Shown here: piece after piece, positions 39,405 through 47,726 of the stretch
Layout of the letters: the number at the start of each line of letters is the position of its first letter
How positions within the stretch are numbered: the stretch's first letter is position 1
Assembly: GCA_963838795.1 (NCBI GenBank)
Contig: CAWISL010000006.1
Coordinates: 20,271-84,270, forward strand
Reading direction: 5' to 3'
DNA length: 64,000 nt
Origin: JAIBJN01 sp963838795
GTDB taxonomy: Bacteria > Actinomycetota > Thermoleophilia > Gaiellales > Gaiellaceae
Notes under the pieces: generated by a model
What the model saw: the letters and a program-made list of their open reading frames with translations, nothing else
What the model was told of the DNA's origin: nothing
The model's database searches: none
Program-made: the position numbers and the translations under genes

Positions 39405-40232
39405 TCACACGCGCGAGCCGAGCAGGATCTCCTTGATCGCCTGGTGGCTTTCCTCGTCCGGCGACTCGGAGATGACGGTCGCCGGGCGGTCGAAGCGGGT
39501 GAGCGCCTCCTGCAGCGGCTCCGCTCGCAACGTGCCCTCGCCGTAGGAAAGGTGCTTCGTCTCGTTCCGGTTGGCGAAGGCGATGTCCGAGAAGTGAACG
39601 TGGAAGGGGGCGCCGGGCTCCAGCACCGCGTCGGCCTTCGCCAGCGCCTCGGCGAAGATCTCGACCTCCGTGTACACGCCGTCCGAGGTCGCGTGCAGGT
39701 GGGCGAAGTCGAGCACCGGACGAACCCAGTCGACGTGCCCGGCGATCCAGATCACGTCGTCGAGCGTGCCGAGGTCCCGGACGCGGCCCATGACCTCGAC
39801 GCCGAACGGCACCGCGCGGCCCTTGCCCTCCAGCCGTTCCCGCAGCGAGCCGAGTTGGTCGGCGACCGCCGCGAGCGCAGCTTCGCGTTCACGGCCGAGC
39901 AGGAACCCGGGGTGGAAGACGACGAGCTCGGCGTCGCAGGCGACCGCGACGCCGGCCGAGTGGTCGAGCATCCCCGTCGCCATGTTGTACTTCTTGTCCC
40001 GCTCGAGGTGGCCCATGAAGCCGGCGATGGGAGCGTGGACGGAAAGGGCGATGTCGGCCTCGCGGGCGAGCTCGCCGAAGCGCTCCGCCCAGGGATAGTC
40101 CATCCAGAACTTGCCCTCGAAGTCGATCTCGCAGGCCGTGTAGCCGCGCTCGAGAAGGAGCTCGACGGCCGCTTCGGGACTCTCGCGGGAGGGCACACGG
40201 GCAGGGCCAACGCGGGGAAGGCTTGACGCCAC
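39405..40232 (-). CDS. Xylose-isomerase-like TIM-barrel protein (AP endonuclease 2 superfamily)
   Basis: A 275-residue barrel with metal-binding-type motifs: GYTACEIDFEGKFWMD, LSVHAPIAGFMGH, VVFHPGFLLGRERE, FGVEVMGRVRDLGTLDD, RPVLDFAHLHATSDG, FHVHFSDIAFANRNETKH and VISESPDEESHQAIK. The pattern (several His/Glu/Asp at strand ends) resembles endonuclease IV/deoxyribonuclease IV and sugar isomerases. An endonuclease IV role is possible but not proven. Its 3' end is partly duplicated at 38459-38560. Confidence 0.8.
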   Translation of the reverse strand: MASSLPRVGPARVPSRESPEAAVELLLERGYTACEIDFEGKFWMDYPWAERFGELAREADIALSVHAPIAGFMGHLERDKKYNMATGMLDHSAGVAVACDAELVVFHPGFLLGREREAALAAVADQLGSLRERLEGKGRAVPFGVEVMGRVRDLGTLDDVIWIAGHVDWVRPVLDFAHLHATSDGVYTEVEIFAEALAKADAVLEPGAPFHVHFSDIAFANRNETKHLSYGEGTLRAEPLQEALTRFDRPATVISESPDEESHQAIKEILLGSRV

Positions 40233-40279
40233 GCGGGCCAGCGTACTGCTCCGTCCGATCGGCTGGCTACCTTCAGCCC

Positions 40280-40519
40280 ATGGCCAAGCGACCTTCCCGC
40301 ATCGACCTGCTCGAGCTCGACATCGACCTGCGACTCGCCGATCTCTGGGGCGAGGCGTGCGGCGTGGGCGAGTGGAACCTCGAGGTCGTCGCTGCGTTCC
40401 TCCGCGCCGCCTACGGGAAGGGGTACTGCGACGCGCTTACCGAGGATGCGCCGGGAAGTCTCTGCCGCGACCACGGCTACCGGATCCCGGACCGGCGGCC
40501 GATGCCTACCCCCGAATAG
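40280..40519 (+). CDS. Hypothetical protein
   Basis: A 79-residue protein: MAKRPSRIDLLELDIDLRLA, then GVGEWNLEVVAAFLRAAYGK, two Cys (GYCDAL, SLCRDHGYRIPDRR) and a Pro-rich tail. It is probably cytosolic. No motif is recognised. ATG 40280 is chosen; an earlier in-frame ATG (40223) overlaps the divergent TIM-barrel gene. It precedes ccmE by 29 bases and may share its transcript. Confidence 0.6.
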   Translation: MAKRPSRIDLLELDIDLRLADLWGEACGVGEWNLEVVAAFLRAAYGKGYCDALTEDAPGSLCRDHGYRIPDRRPMPTPE

Positions 40520-40548
40520 CGGACACCGGCCGCCGGTAAACTCGAGGC

Positions 40549-40935
40549 GTGGCAAGACGGCGCAATCCGGTGCGCCTCGTCGTCGCGCTCTCCGTCGCGG
40601 CGGTGCTGGCGGTCTTCCTCATCTGGACGAGCCTCGCAGGCGGGACGCCCTCCCTGCAGCCAAGCCAGCTCGAGGGGAAGACGGGCGAGGTCGGCCTCGC
40701 GGGCATCGTCGTCGGCCCGGTGGAAGGCGACGCGCGCGCCGACGGGCTGCGGTTCACCCTGCGAGACATCGAAGGCGACGCGACCGTGCCCGTCGTCTAC
40801 ACGGGCTCGGTGCCCGACCTCTTCAAGGTGGGCCGTGAGGTCTACGTGAAGGGGGAGCTGACGGGCGGCACCTTCGTGGCGACCGAGGACTCCCTCGTGA
40901 CGAAGTGCCCGTCGAAATACGCTCCGGACAGCTAG
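40549..40935 (+). CDS. ccmE: Cytochrome c maturation protein CcmE (CxxxY variant)
   Basis: A 128-residue haem chaperone. One N-terminal TM (VRLVVALSVAAVLAVFLIW) anchors an OB-fold domain (VGLAGIVVGPVEGDARADGL, FTLRDIEGDATVPVVYTGSV, FKVGREVYVKGELTGGTFVA). The haem-binding position is Cys in CPSKY (120-124), the CxxxY form known from archaea and some bacteria, in place of HxxxY. It takes haem for transfer to CcmF. It is followed immediately by ccmF. Confidence 0.93.
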   Translation: MARRRNPVRLVVALSVAAVLAVFLIWTSLAGGTPSLQPSQLEGKTGEVGLAGIVVGPVEGDARADGLRFTLRDIEGDATVPVVYTGSVPDLFKVGREVYVKGELTGGTFVATEDSLVTKCPSKYAPDS

Positions 40936-40939
40936 CGCC

Positions 40940-42934
40940 GTGCCAGAACTGGGCCGTGCAGCGCTCGTTGCCGCCCTCGGCCTGATCCTGTACGCGGCCG
41001 TCGTCGGCGGCTACGCGGCGTGGCGCGGCCGGCGGCGGCTGCTCGACTCGGCGACGAACGCGCTCTACGCGGCGTTCGCCGCCGTGGGTGTCGCTTCGCT
41101 CGTCCTCCTCGCCGCTTTGGCCGGGCGCGACTTCGCCTTCGACTACGTCGCGCGCTCGACGAGTCGGGAGCTGCCGCTCGGCTACACGCTCGCCGCCTTC
41201 TGGAGCGGGCAGGAGGGCTCGCTCCTCCTCTGGCTGCTGGTGCTCACCGGCGCCGCCTCGGCCGCGATCGCGCTCAACCGGAGGCTCGTGCGCGAGGTGC
41301 TGCCCTGGACGGTTCCGATCGTGGCCTGCGTCGCGCTCTTCTTCGCCTTCCTGCTCGTCGTGATCGCCAGCCCGTTCGCCACGCAGTCGGCGCCGGCCGA
41401 CGGCGCGGGAATGAACCCGAGCCTTCAGAACCCCTACATGATCGCCCACCCGCCGATGCTCTACCTCGGCTACGTCGGTCTGACGATCCCATTCGCGTTC
41501 GCCATGGCCGCGCTCGCCTCCCGGCGCGTGGACGAGCGCTGGATCGTGGTCACCCGCCGGTGGACGCTCGCGGCCTGGACGTTTCTCGGCGTCGGGATCC
41601 TCCTCGGGGCGAAATGGGCCTACGAGGAGGTGGGGTGGGGAGGCTGGTATGCGTGGGATCCGGTCGAGAACGCGGCGCTCATGCCCTGGCTGGTCGCGAC
41701 AGCTTTCCTGCACTCGGTGATGGTCCAGGAGAAGAAGAACATGCTGCGGGTCTGGAACGTGATCCTCGTCGCCGGCGCCTTCGCGCTCTCCCTCTTCGGA
41801 ACGTTCCTGACGAGGAGCGGCGTGATCAGCTCGATCCACAGCTTCACGCAGTCGTCGATCGGCCCGTTCTTCCTCGGCTTCATCGCGGTCGTGGTCGCGT
41901 TGTCGATCGCGCTCATCCTCTGGCGTCTCCCGTTGCTCAGGTCGCCCACGCGGCTCGAGTCGCTCGTCTCGCGCGAGGCTGCGTTCCTCTACAACAACCT
42001 CTTCCTCGTCGCGCTCGCGCTCACGATCCTCTGGGGCGTCGTCTACCCGCTCGTCTCGGAGGCGGTTCGCGGCGTCGCCGTCTCGGTCGGCGCGCCCTAC
42101 TACGACTTCTTTGCGATCGTCTTCGGGCTCCCGCTCGTGCTCCTGATGGGCATCGGCCCGGTGGTCGCCTGGCGGCGCGCTTCGCTCCGCTCGCTCGCCG
42201 CTCAGCTAGCTTGGCCGGCCGGCGTCGCGCTGACGACCGGCGCACTGCTTCTGCTTCGAGGAGCGGGGTCGAGCGTGGCGGGCCTGGTCGGCTACACGTT
42301 CGCGGCGTTCGTGCTCACGACCATCGTGCTCGAGTTCGTCCGCGGCACGCGGGCGCGCAAGTCGATCGGGTCGGACGGCTGGTGGGCCGCCTTCTCTGGG
42401 CTCGTGGCGCGGAATCGCCGACGCTACGGAGGCTATATCGTCCACGCCGCGATCGTCGTCCTCCTCGTCGGCGCCATCGGGATCGGCGCCTTCTCGACGA
42501 CCCGAGAGGGGCGCCTCGCGCCGGGCGAGCCCCTGACCGTGGGCGACTACCGCCTCGTCTATACGGGGAGCGAGGAGCGGCGCGGCGCGAACGCGCAGGA
42601 GGTGCGGGCACAGCTCGACGTCTACCGCGGGGACGAGCGGGTCGGGACGATGGAGGCCGGCAAGAACAGCTACTTCGCCGAGGAGCAGACGTCGAACGAG
42701 GTGGGCATCCGCACGGACTGGCTCCGCGGCGAGGATCTCTTCGTGATCGCCGACCGCTTCTATCCGGACGGGTCGGTAATCCTCGAGGCGATCGTGAACC
42801 CGCTCGTCAACCTCATCTGGCTCTCCGGACTGATCTTCGTGCTCGGCGCCCTGGTGACCATGTGGCCCGACGCCCGCGAGCAGCGACGGCTCGCCGCGCG
42901 CTTCGCGGCCGAGGGCGCGGTGGCCCGAGCATAG
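40940..42934 (+). CDS. ccmF: Cytochrome c haem lyase subunit CcmF
   Basis: A 664-residue membrane protein with about 14 spans. The WWD haem-handling signature WGGWYAWDPVENAALMPWL, the flanking histidines (NPYMIAHPPMLYLGYVG and TAFLHSVMVQ) and the periplasmic C-terminal domain (STTREGRLAPGEPLTVGDYR) are present. CcmF attaches haem from CcmE to CxxCH apocytochromes. The gene starts 4 bases after ccmE and is followed by a CcmI-like gene. Confidence 0.96.
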   Translation: MPELGRAALVAALGLILYAAVVGGYAAWRGRRRLLDSATNALYAAFAAVGVASLVLLAALAGRDFAFDYVARSTSRELPLGYTLAAFWSGQEGSLLLWLLVLTGAASAAIALNRRLVREVLPWTVPIVACVALFFAFLLVVIASPFATQSAPADGAGMNPSLQNPYMIAHPPMLYLGYVGLTIPFAFAMAALASRRVDERWIVVTRRWTLAAWTFLGVGILLGAKWAYEEVGWGGWYAWDPVENAALMPWLVATAFLHSVMVQEKKNMLRVWNVILVAGAFALSLFGTFLTRSGVISSIHSFTQSSIGPFFLGFIAVVVALSIALILWRLPLLRSPTRLESLVSREAAFLYNNLFLVALALTILWGVVYPLVSEAVRGVAVSVGAPYYDFFAIVFGLPLVLLMGIGPVVAWRRASLRSLAAQLAWPAGVALTTGALLLLRGAGSSVAGLVGYTFAAFVLTTIVLEFVRGTRARKSIGSDGWWAAFSGLVARNRRRYGGYIVHAAIVVLLVGAIGIGAFSTTREGRLAPGEPLTVGDYRLVYTGSEERRGANAQEVRAQLDVYRGDERVGTMEAGKNSYFAEEQTSNEVGIRTDWLRGEDLFVIADRFYPDGSVILEAIVNPLVNLIWLSGLIFVLGALVTMWPDAREQRRLAARFAAEGAVARA

Positions 42935-42940
42935 GTCGCG

Positions 42941-43270
42941 ATGGAGATGGTTGCTCTGGCCCTCGGCGCGCTGCTCGCGGCCGCCTGCGTCCTCTACGTC
43001 GCCCGCCCGCTTCTCCGCTCCGGCGGCGGGGACGCGCTCGCCACCCGGGATCCGGAGGAAGAGCGGCGGCTGCGGCTCCAGGAGGAGCGCGACCGGGCCC
43101 TTGGCGCTCTCAAGGAGCTCGAGTTCGACCACAGGACAGGCAAGATTTCCGGCGAGGACTACCGTGCGCTCGTCGGCCCGCTCCGGCGAGAGGCCGGCCA
43201 GGCGCTGAAGGCCCTCGAGCATGAAGATCGTGCGGACCGGGAACGAGAGGAAGCCGATGTCAGTCGTTGA
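42941..43270 (+). CDS. CcmI/CycH-like N-terminal domain protein
   Basis: A 109-residue protein with one N-terminal TM (MEMVALALGALLAAACVLYV) and a charged helical part: ERDRALGALKELEFDHRTGK and ISGEDYRALVGPLRREAG. This is the pattern of the N-terminal part of CcmI. The TPR domain of full CcmI is absent. Position directly after ccmF supports a role in cytochrome c assembly. It overlaps the next gene by 14 bases. Confidence 0.8.
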   Translation: MEMVALALGALLAAACVLYVARPLLRSGGGDALATRDPEEERRLRLQEERDRALGALKELEFDHRTGKISGEDYRALVGPLRREAGQALKALEHEDRADREREEADVSR

Positions 43271-44033
43271 GTGCCCCACCTGCGGAGCGGCGGTGCCCGC
43301 CGAGTCATCCTTCTGCGCCGAGTGCGGGAGCCCTAATCCCGTCGCAGAGGGGGTCGAGACGCGCCTGCGCAGGTACTGGACGGCGCCGGACCTCGGCCTC
43401 CTTGCCGGGATCGTCCTCGCCTGCGCCGGGGTCGTCCTGCTCGGCGTCCAGACGTGGCTCTGGGCCGCGGTCGCGCTCGTGGCCGCCGCTGCCGTCTTCC
43501 TCATCCGCTGGGAGGCCGGTCGTCGCCGAACCGGCGCGGCGATCGCCAGGCTGCACGCCCACCGGCGCATCGTCGGCGCTCGCTCGCATGGCCAGATCGA
43601 GCTCTTCCGGCTCCGGCGCGAGCTGGCCGAGCTCCAGGCCGAGCGGAGCCGGGCCTACCAGGAGCTCGGGCGTGCGACGCACGCGGGCCAAACGGACGTC
43701 GCCCGCGCCGCGACCGCTCAGGTGGACGTGGTCTGCGCACACATCAGCGCCAAGGAGGCTGAGATCACGGCGCAGCTGCAGCACATGGAGGAGCGCGTTC
43801 GCCGGGCCCAGGCCGAGATGACGCCGACGCAGCGCGCCGAGGCAGCCGCAGAGCCCGTTCCCGAGCCGTTTCCGCCCCCGGACGAGGGGACTCCGCCGGG
43901 CCCCGCGCGCGTTCCGGAGCCCTTCCCGGAGCCGTTGCCGGAGCCGTCTCCGGACGATCCGCCGCCCGAGCCCGAGCATCCGCCCGCGCCCGAGACCCGA
44001 CGCCGTCGGGCATCCCGGACATCGAACACCTGA
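43257..44033 (+). CDS. Zinc-ribbon membrane protein with coiled coil and Pro-rich tail
   Basis: A 258-residue protein. An N-terminal zinc ribbon (VECPTCGAAVPAESSFCAEC, CxxC...CxxC) is followed by two membrane spans (LGLLAGIVLACAGVVLLGV, LWAAVALVAAAAVFLI), a coiled coil (ELFRLRRELAELQAERSRAY to about 195) and a Pro/Glu-rich tail of PEPFPEP-like repeats. No catalytic motif is seen. It lies in the cytochrome c maturation array but may be unrelated. A similar zinc-ribbon pair occurs at 60214-61571. Confidence 0.75.
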   Translation: MSVVECPTCGAAVPAESSFCAECGSPNPVAEGVETRLRRYWTAPDLGLLAGIVLACAGVVLLGVQTWLWAAVALVAAAAVFLIRWEAGRRRTGAAIARLHAHRRIVGARSHGQIELFRLRRELAELQAERSRAYQELGRATHAGQTDVARAATAQVDVVCAHISAKEAEITAQLQHMEERVRRAQAEMTPTQRAEAAAEPVPEPFPPPDEGTPPGPARVPEPFPEPLPEPSPDDPPPEPEHPPAPETRRRRASRTSNT

Positions 44034-44045
44034 TCGGTCGGCGGC

Positions 44046-44067
44046 GCACGGCGGCCGCCCGCCGTGC
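44046..44067 (+). terminator. Hairpin after the cytochrome maturation array
   Basis: GCACGGCGG (44046-44054) pairs perfectly with CCGCCGTGC (44059-44067) around a CCGC loop, 13 bases after the zinc-ribbon gene. No U-run follows. Confidence 0.5.
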
Positions 44068-44147
44068 TACAACAGAGGCCGTTCGAGTCCGAAGACCTCC
44101 GGTGGGGAGGCGCAGGGAGCCCTGCATTCCCGCCGAAATTCGTTCCG

Positions 44148-45347
44148 GTGGTTGACGCTCGCCGCATCTGTCTAGCAGCTGCGCTTCTCGGCGCGCTCGT
44201 CGTGCTGGGCGTCCCGGCGGCCCTCGGCCAGTCCGCGTCCGACCGGAAGGCGACGCTGGACCGGAAAATCTCGGGTCTGCGCGACGAGATCGAGGCGGCG
44301 AAGCGGAAGGAGGGAGCGCTCACCTCAGACATCGAAGCCGCGACGCAGCGCATCGACGCGCTCGGGGGCGACATCGGCGGGCTCTCCGACCTGATCGCCG
44401 ACCTCGAGTCCGACCTTGCCGCGCACGAGCGGCGGCTCGCGGTCCTCGAGGAGCGGGTGGAGGAGCAGACGCGCGGGATCGAACACCTTCAGGGGCAGTT
44501 CGTGATCGCGCAGGCGCGTCTCGAGGAGCGGCTCATCGAGCTCTACCAGAGCGAGGAAACCGACGCGTTCGAGATCCTTCTGCAGGTCCAGAGCCTCGAC
44601 GAGATCGTCGACCAGCTCGAGTACTTCGAGTCGATCGGCCGCCAGGACAGGGCCATCGCGGAGCAGATCCAGACGCTCCGGGACGAGCTCAGGGTGGCGC
44701 GCGAGGAGACCCGGCTGACGAGGGTCGAGGTCGCCGTCGAGACCCGGGCGCTCGCGCGCAAGACGGCCGAGCAGGTGGCCGCGAAGGAGGCGCTGGTCAT
44801 TCAGCAGAGCGCCTTGGCCGCCGCCCGGGCGAACCGCCAGAGCATCCTCGTGTCCGTGCGCGAGCACCGTCACGCGGCCGAGGAGGACGTCGAGGCGATG
44901 CAGGCGCAGAGCGCGAAGCTCGCCGCGCAGATCCGCGCCTCGACCGGCGGCTCCGGCGGAGGCTCGACCGGCAGCGGAACATCGTCGAGCGGCTTCATCT
45001 GGCCGGTGCAGGGCGTCGTCACGAGCGGTTTTGGCTGGCGCTGGGGGCGCATGCACGAGGGGATCGACATCGCCGCGCCGAGCGGGACGCCGATCCGCGC
45101 CGTCGCCAACGGGAGGATCATCTATACGGGCTCCATGAGCGGCTACGGGAACATCACGATCATCGACCACGGCAACGGCCTGGCCACCGCCTACGCCCAT
45201 CAATCGGCGTTCTACATCGGCAGCGGCCCGGTCTCGCAGGGAACGGCAATCGGCGCGGTCGGCATGACCGGGAACTCGACCGGGCCGCACCTCCACTTCG
45301 AGGTGCGCGTGAACGGGTCCCCGGTCGACCCGATGGGCTATCTCTAG
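44148..45347 (+). CDS. Secreted EnvC/NlpD-like M23 peptidase with coiled coil
   Basis: About 399 residues. A signal peptide (ICLAAALLGALVVLGVPAAL) is followed by a long coiled coil (about 25-265), a Gly/Ser linker and a LytM/M23 domain (SGFIWPVQGVVTSGFGWRWG, MHEGIDIAAPSGTPIRA, TAYAHQSAFYIG, STGPHLHFEVRVNGSPVDP). The zinc ligands of active M23 enzymes, the H-x8-D-type pair near MHEGID and HLH, are all present. It should cleave or help cleave peptidoglycan cross-links. The start is taken as GTG 44148, just before the signal peptide. Confidence 0.9.
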   Translation: MVDARRICLAAALLGALVVLGVPAALGQSASDRKATLDRKISGLRDEIEAAKRKEGALTSDIEAATQRIDALGGDIGGLSDLIADLESDLAAHERRLAVLEERVEEQTRGIEHLQGQFVIAQARLEERLIELYQSEETDAFEILLQVQSLDEIVDQLEYFESIGRQDRAIAEQIQTLRDELRVAREETRLTRVEVAVETRALARKTAEQVAAKEALVIQQSALAAARANRQSILVSVREHRHAAEEDVEAMQAQSAKLAAQIRASTGGSGGGSTGSGTSSSGFIWPVQGVVTSGFGWRWGRMHEGIDIAAPSGTPIRAVANGRIIYTGSMSGYGNITIIDHGNGLATAYAHQSAFYIGSGPVSQGTAIGAVGMTGNSTGPHLHFEVRVNGSPVDPMGYL

Positions 45348-45976
45348 CGTTCCGCGGCCAGCCGCAGGCCGAGCGCGACCAGCACCGTCCCGGTGACGGC
45401 TTCGAGGGCCCGCTTGACTCCGGTGCGCCTGAGGAAGCCCTGCGCGCGGGAGACGACGAGCGCATAGGCAGTCAGCCACGCCAGGGTCATCGTGCAGAAG
45501 AGAAGGCCCAGCAGGAGCAGCGGAGCGAACGCGGGCTCCCCGGCCGGGACGAACTGCGGCAGGAGGCTGGGGAAGAAGGCGGCCATCTTCGGGTTCCCCA
45601 GGTTGCTGACGAGGCCCTGCCGCGCCGCGACCCGAGGCCGGAGAGCAGGCGCCCCGCCGGCCGCGACTTCCCACGCGCCGCCGCGCCAGGCGGCGACGAG
45701 CGTCTGAACGCCGAGGTAGACCAGGTAGGCGGCTCCGGCAAGCCGCACGGCTGCGAACGCAGGCTCCGAGGCGAGCAGAAGCGCGACGACCCCAAGGCTC
45801 GTCGCCAGCGCCCACACGGCCTGGCCGCCGACCACGCCGAACGCGGTGGCGATCCCGGCCCGCCGGCCGCCGAGCAAGGTGTTCCGGATGGTGAGCGCCG
45901 TGTCGGGCCCTGGCGTCACGATCACGAGGACGGCGACTCCGAGGAAGCCGATCAGCTCGGCGGGCATGCTGGGCAC
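45344..45976 (-). CDS. LysE-family amino-acid exporter
   Basis: A 210-residue membrane protein with six spans. The family signature is clear: LIGFLGVAVLVIVTPGPDTA, GGRRAGIATAFGVVGGQAVW, YLVYLGVQTLVAAWRG, RQGLVSNLGNPKMAAFFPSL and a C-terminal VTGTVLVALGLRLA. RhtB/LysE proteins export amino acids or their derivatives. The stop overlaps the convergent M23 gene by 4 bases. It begins 4 bases after the end of hpt. Confidence 0.93.
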   Translation of the reverse strand: MPSMPAELIGFLGVAVLVIVTPGPDTALTIRNTLLGGRRAGIATAFGVVGGQAVWALATSLGVVALLLASEPAFAAVRLAGAAYLVYLGVQTLVAAWRGGAWEVAAGGAPALRPRVAARQGLVSNLGNPKMAAFFPSLLPQFVPAGEPAFAPLLLLGLLFCTMTLAWLTAYALVVSRAQGFLRRTGVKRALEAVTGTVLVALGLRLAAER

Positions 45977-45980
45977 TAGC

Positions 45981-46508
45981 CTACTCGTCCGTGACGTGCA
46001 CGTCGGGCAGGCCGCGGTAGCGCTCGTGCAGGTCGAAGCCGTAGCCGAGGAAGAACTGATCGGGAATCGTGAAGCCGACGTAGCGCATCGGCAGGTCGTC
46101 GACCAGCCGGCGGTAGGGCCGGTCGAAGAGGGTGCAGACGGCGATGTCGGCCGGGTCGCGCAGCGTCAGCGTCTTGACGACGTAGTTCAGCGTCATGCCC
46201 GTGTCGACGACGTTCTCGACGAGAAGGACGTCCCGCCCCGCGATCGGGAGCTCGAGATCCTTCAGCAGCCGGATGCGCGTGCGCCCGCCCAGGTCGCCGC
46301 CGTAGCCGGCGAGGACGAGGAAGTCCATCGCATGCGGGATCGCCACCGCTCGGGCGAGGTCGGACGCGAACATGAAGGCGCCCTTGAGCACGGTGACGAG
46401 AAGAAGGTCGCGGCCGGCGTAGTCGCGGGCGATCTCCGTCCCGAGCTCGTCGACGCGCGTCGCGAGCTCCTCCCGGGAGAGATAGACCTCGCCCGGGCGA
46501 GGCTCTAC
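45981..46508 (-). CDS. hpt: Hypoxanthine phosphoribosyltransferase
   Basis: About 175 residues catalysing PRPP-dependent salvage of hypoxanthine/guanine. Visible are VYLSREELATRVDELGTEIA, LLLVTVLKGAFMFASDLARA, the PRPP loop DVLLVENVVDTGMTLNYVVK, and VGFTIPDQFFLGYGFDLHER. The conserved N-terminus (from about VYLSREEL) has no ATG, GTG or TTG in frame. Candidates are GTA 46508, overlapping the previous stop (G-TAG), or ATA 46529; GTG codons occur only inside the fold. It may depend on translational coupling, or the sequence may carry an error. Confidence 0.9.
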   Translation of the reverse strand, partial: VEPRPGEVYLSREELATRVDELGTEIARDYAGRDLLLVTVLKGAFMFASDLARAVAIPHAMDFLVLAGYGGDLGGRTRIRLLKDLELPIAGRDVLLVENVVDTGMTLNYVVKTLTLRDPADIAVCTLFDRPYRRLVDDLPMRYVGFTIPDQFFLGYGFDLHERYRGLPDVHVTDE

Positions 46509-46864
46509 GTAACGAGGTTCAGGCCGTATTTCTGACCCAGCCGCTCGAAGTCGCGCCGTGTGAAGAGCTTGACCTTGACCTCGGGGTACCGCTCGCGAAA
46601 CTTCCGGATCTTGCGGTTCTTCCGCGTGACGAGCGACTGCTTCATCACGGTGACCTCGAGGTAGAGCTCCTGCTCCGGGAGGTAGAAGTCGGGGGTGAAG
46701 GCCTCGACGACCCGTCCCTCCTCGTCCGTCTCGAGCGGGAACGAGCGTGGCTCGTACTCCCACCGGATGCCGTAGTAGTCGAGGAGGCGCGCACACTCGA
46801 CCTCGGCCTCGTTGGCGAAGACGGTCCCGGAATACTCCTGGAAATCGCCGCTTTCTGGGCGCAT
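46505..46864 (-). CDS. Small nuclease-fold-like protein
   Basis: A 119-residue protein: SGTVFANEAEVECARLLDYY (helix with Glu), WEYEPRSFPLETDEEGRV, AFTPDFYLPEQELYLEVTVM and a basic C-terminal part TRKNRKIRKFRERYPEVKVK. The Asp in TPDFYLP followed by ELYLEVT resembles the core of PD-(D/E)xK/TnsA-like nucleases, with a Thr in place of the second-shell Lys. The function is a guess. ATG 46864 directly follows AGGAGG; an upstream GTG is possible. It precedes and overlaps hpt. Confidence 0.6.
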   Translation of the reverse strand: MRPESGDFQEYSGTVFANEAEVECARLLDYYGIRWEYEPRSFPLETDEEGRVVEAFTPDFYLPEQELYLEVTVMKQSLVTRKNRKIRKFRERYPEVKVKLFTRRDFERLGQKYGLNLVT

Positions 46865-46940
46865 CCTCCTGAAAAGGTAGCAACGACTCCGGACGGCCAC
46901 CCCTAAGATTCGGGTACCGCCGTCTGCGAAGGGGCACAGG

Positions 46941-47726
46941 CTGTTCAAGATCGCGCATTTCTCGGATCTCCACTGCGGCTCGCCGTACTTCGTGCCGAAC
47001 CTGGCCGACCGCGCGATCATGGAGATCAACGAGCTCGAGCCGGACATCGTCGTGTGCTCCGGCGACCTGACGACGTTTGGCTTCCAGCAGGAGTACGCCG
47101 AGGCGAAGAGCTACCTCGACCGGCTCGAGTGCGAGCAGGTGGTGGTCGTTCCGGGCAACCACGACTCGCGCAACGTCGGCTACATCCACTTCGAGGAGCT
47201 CTTCGGCGAGCGCCGGCGCACGCTTCACGTTGGGGGCGTCTCGGTCGTCGCCGTCGACTCGTCCGAGCCGGACCTCGACCACGGCGTGATCGGACGGGGC
47301 CGCTATCCGTGGATCGAAGAGCAGTTCGCGGAGCCCGCCGACTTCCGTATCTTCGTCCTCCACCACCACCTGCTGCCGGTGCCTGGCACCGGGCGCGAGC
47401 GAAACGTGGTCTACGACGCCGGGGACGCGCTCGAGGTCCTCCAGCACGTCGGCGTCAACCTCGTCCTCTCGGGCCACAAGCACGTGCCGTACGCCTGGCG
47501 CCTCGAGAACCTGTTCGTCGTGAACGCCGGCACCGTTTCCTCGCTTCGCCTCAGGGGCAAGACCAGGCCGTGCTACAACCTGGTCGAGATCGAGGGCACG
47601 CACGTCGACGTCTGGCGGAAGTATCCCTTTCACGGTCAGGAGCGGATCATCCAGTTCTCGACCGAGACCCTCGAGTACGAGAAGTACACGGCCCGCATCG
47701 AGACGGAGCTCACCCGACGGCAATGA
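46941..47726 (+). CDS. Metallophosphoesterase (Icc-like), apparent CTG start
   Basis: About 261 residues of a calcineurin-like phosphodiesterase: LFKIAHFSDLHCGSPYF, VVCSGDLTTFGFQQEY, VVVPGNHDSRNVGYIHFEEL, VLHHHLLPVPGTG and LSGHKHVPYAWRLENLFVVN. The first canonical start (GTG 46992) would remove the DLH metal ligands. The conserved N-terminus begins with CTG 46941, preceded by AAGGGG. It overlaps the cDPG synthetase gene by 4 bases (ATGA), so it is the first gene of that operon. Confidence 0.88.
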   Translation: MFKIAHFSDLHCGSPYFVPNLADRAIMEINELEPDIVVCSGDLTTFGFQQEYAEAKSYLDRLECEQVVVVPGNHDSRNVGYIHFEELFGERRRTLHVGGVSVVAVDSSEPDLDHGVIGRGRYPWIEEQFAEPADFRIFVLHHHLLPVPGTGRERNVVYDAGDALEVLQHVGVNLVLSGHKHVPYAWRLENLFVVNAGTVSSLRLRGKTRPCYNLVEIEGTHVDVWRKYPFHGQERIIQFSTETLEYEKYTARIETELTRRQ

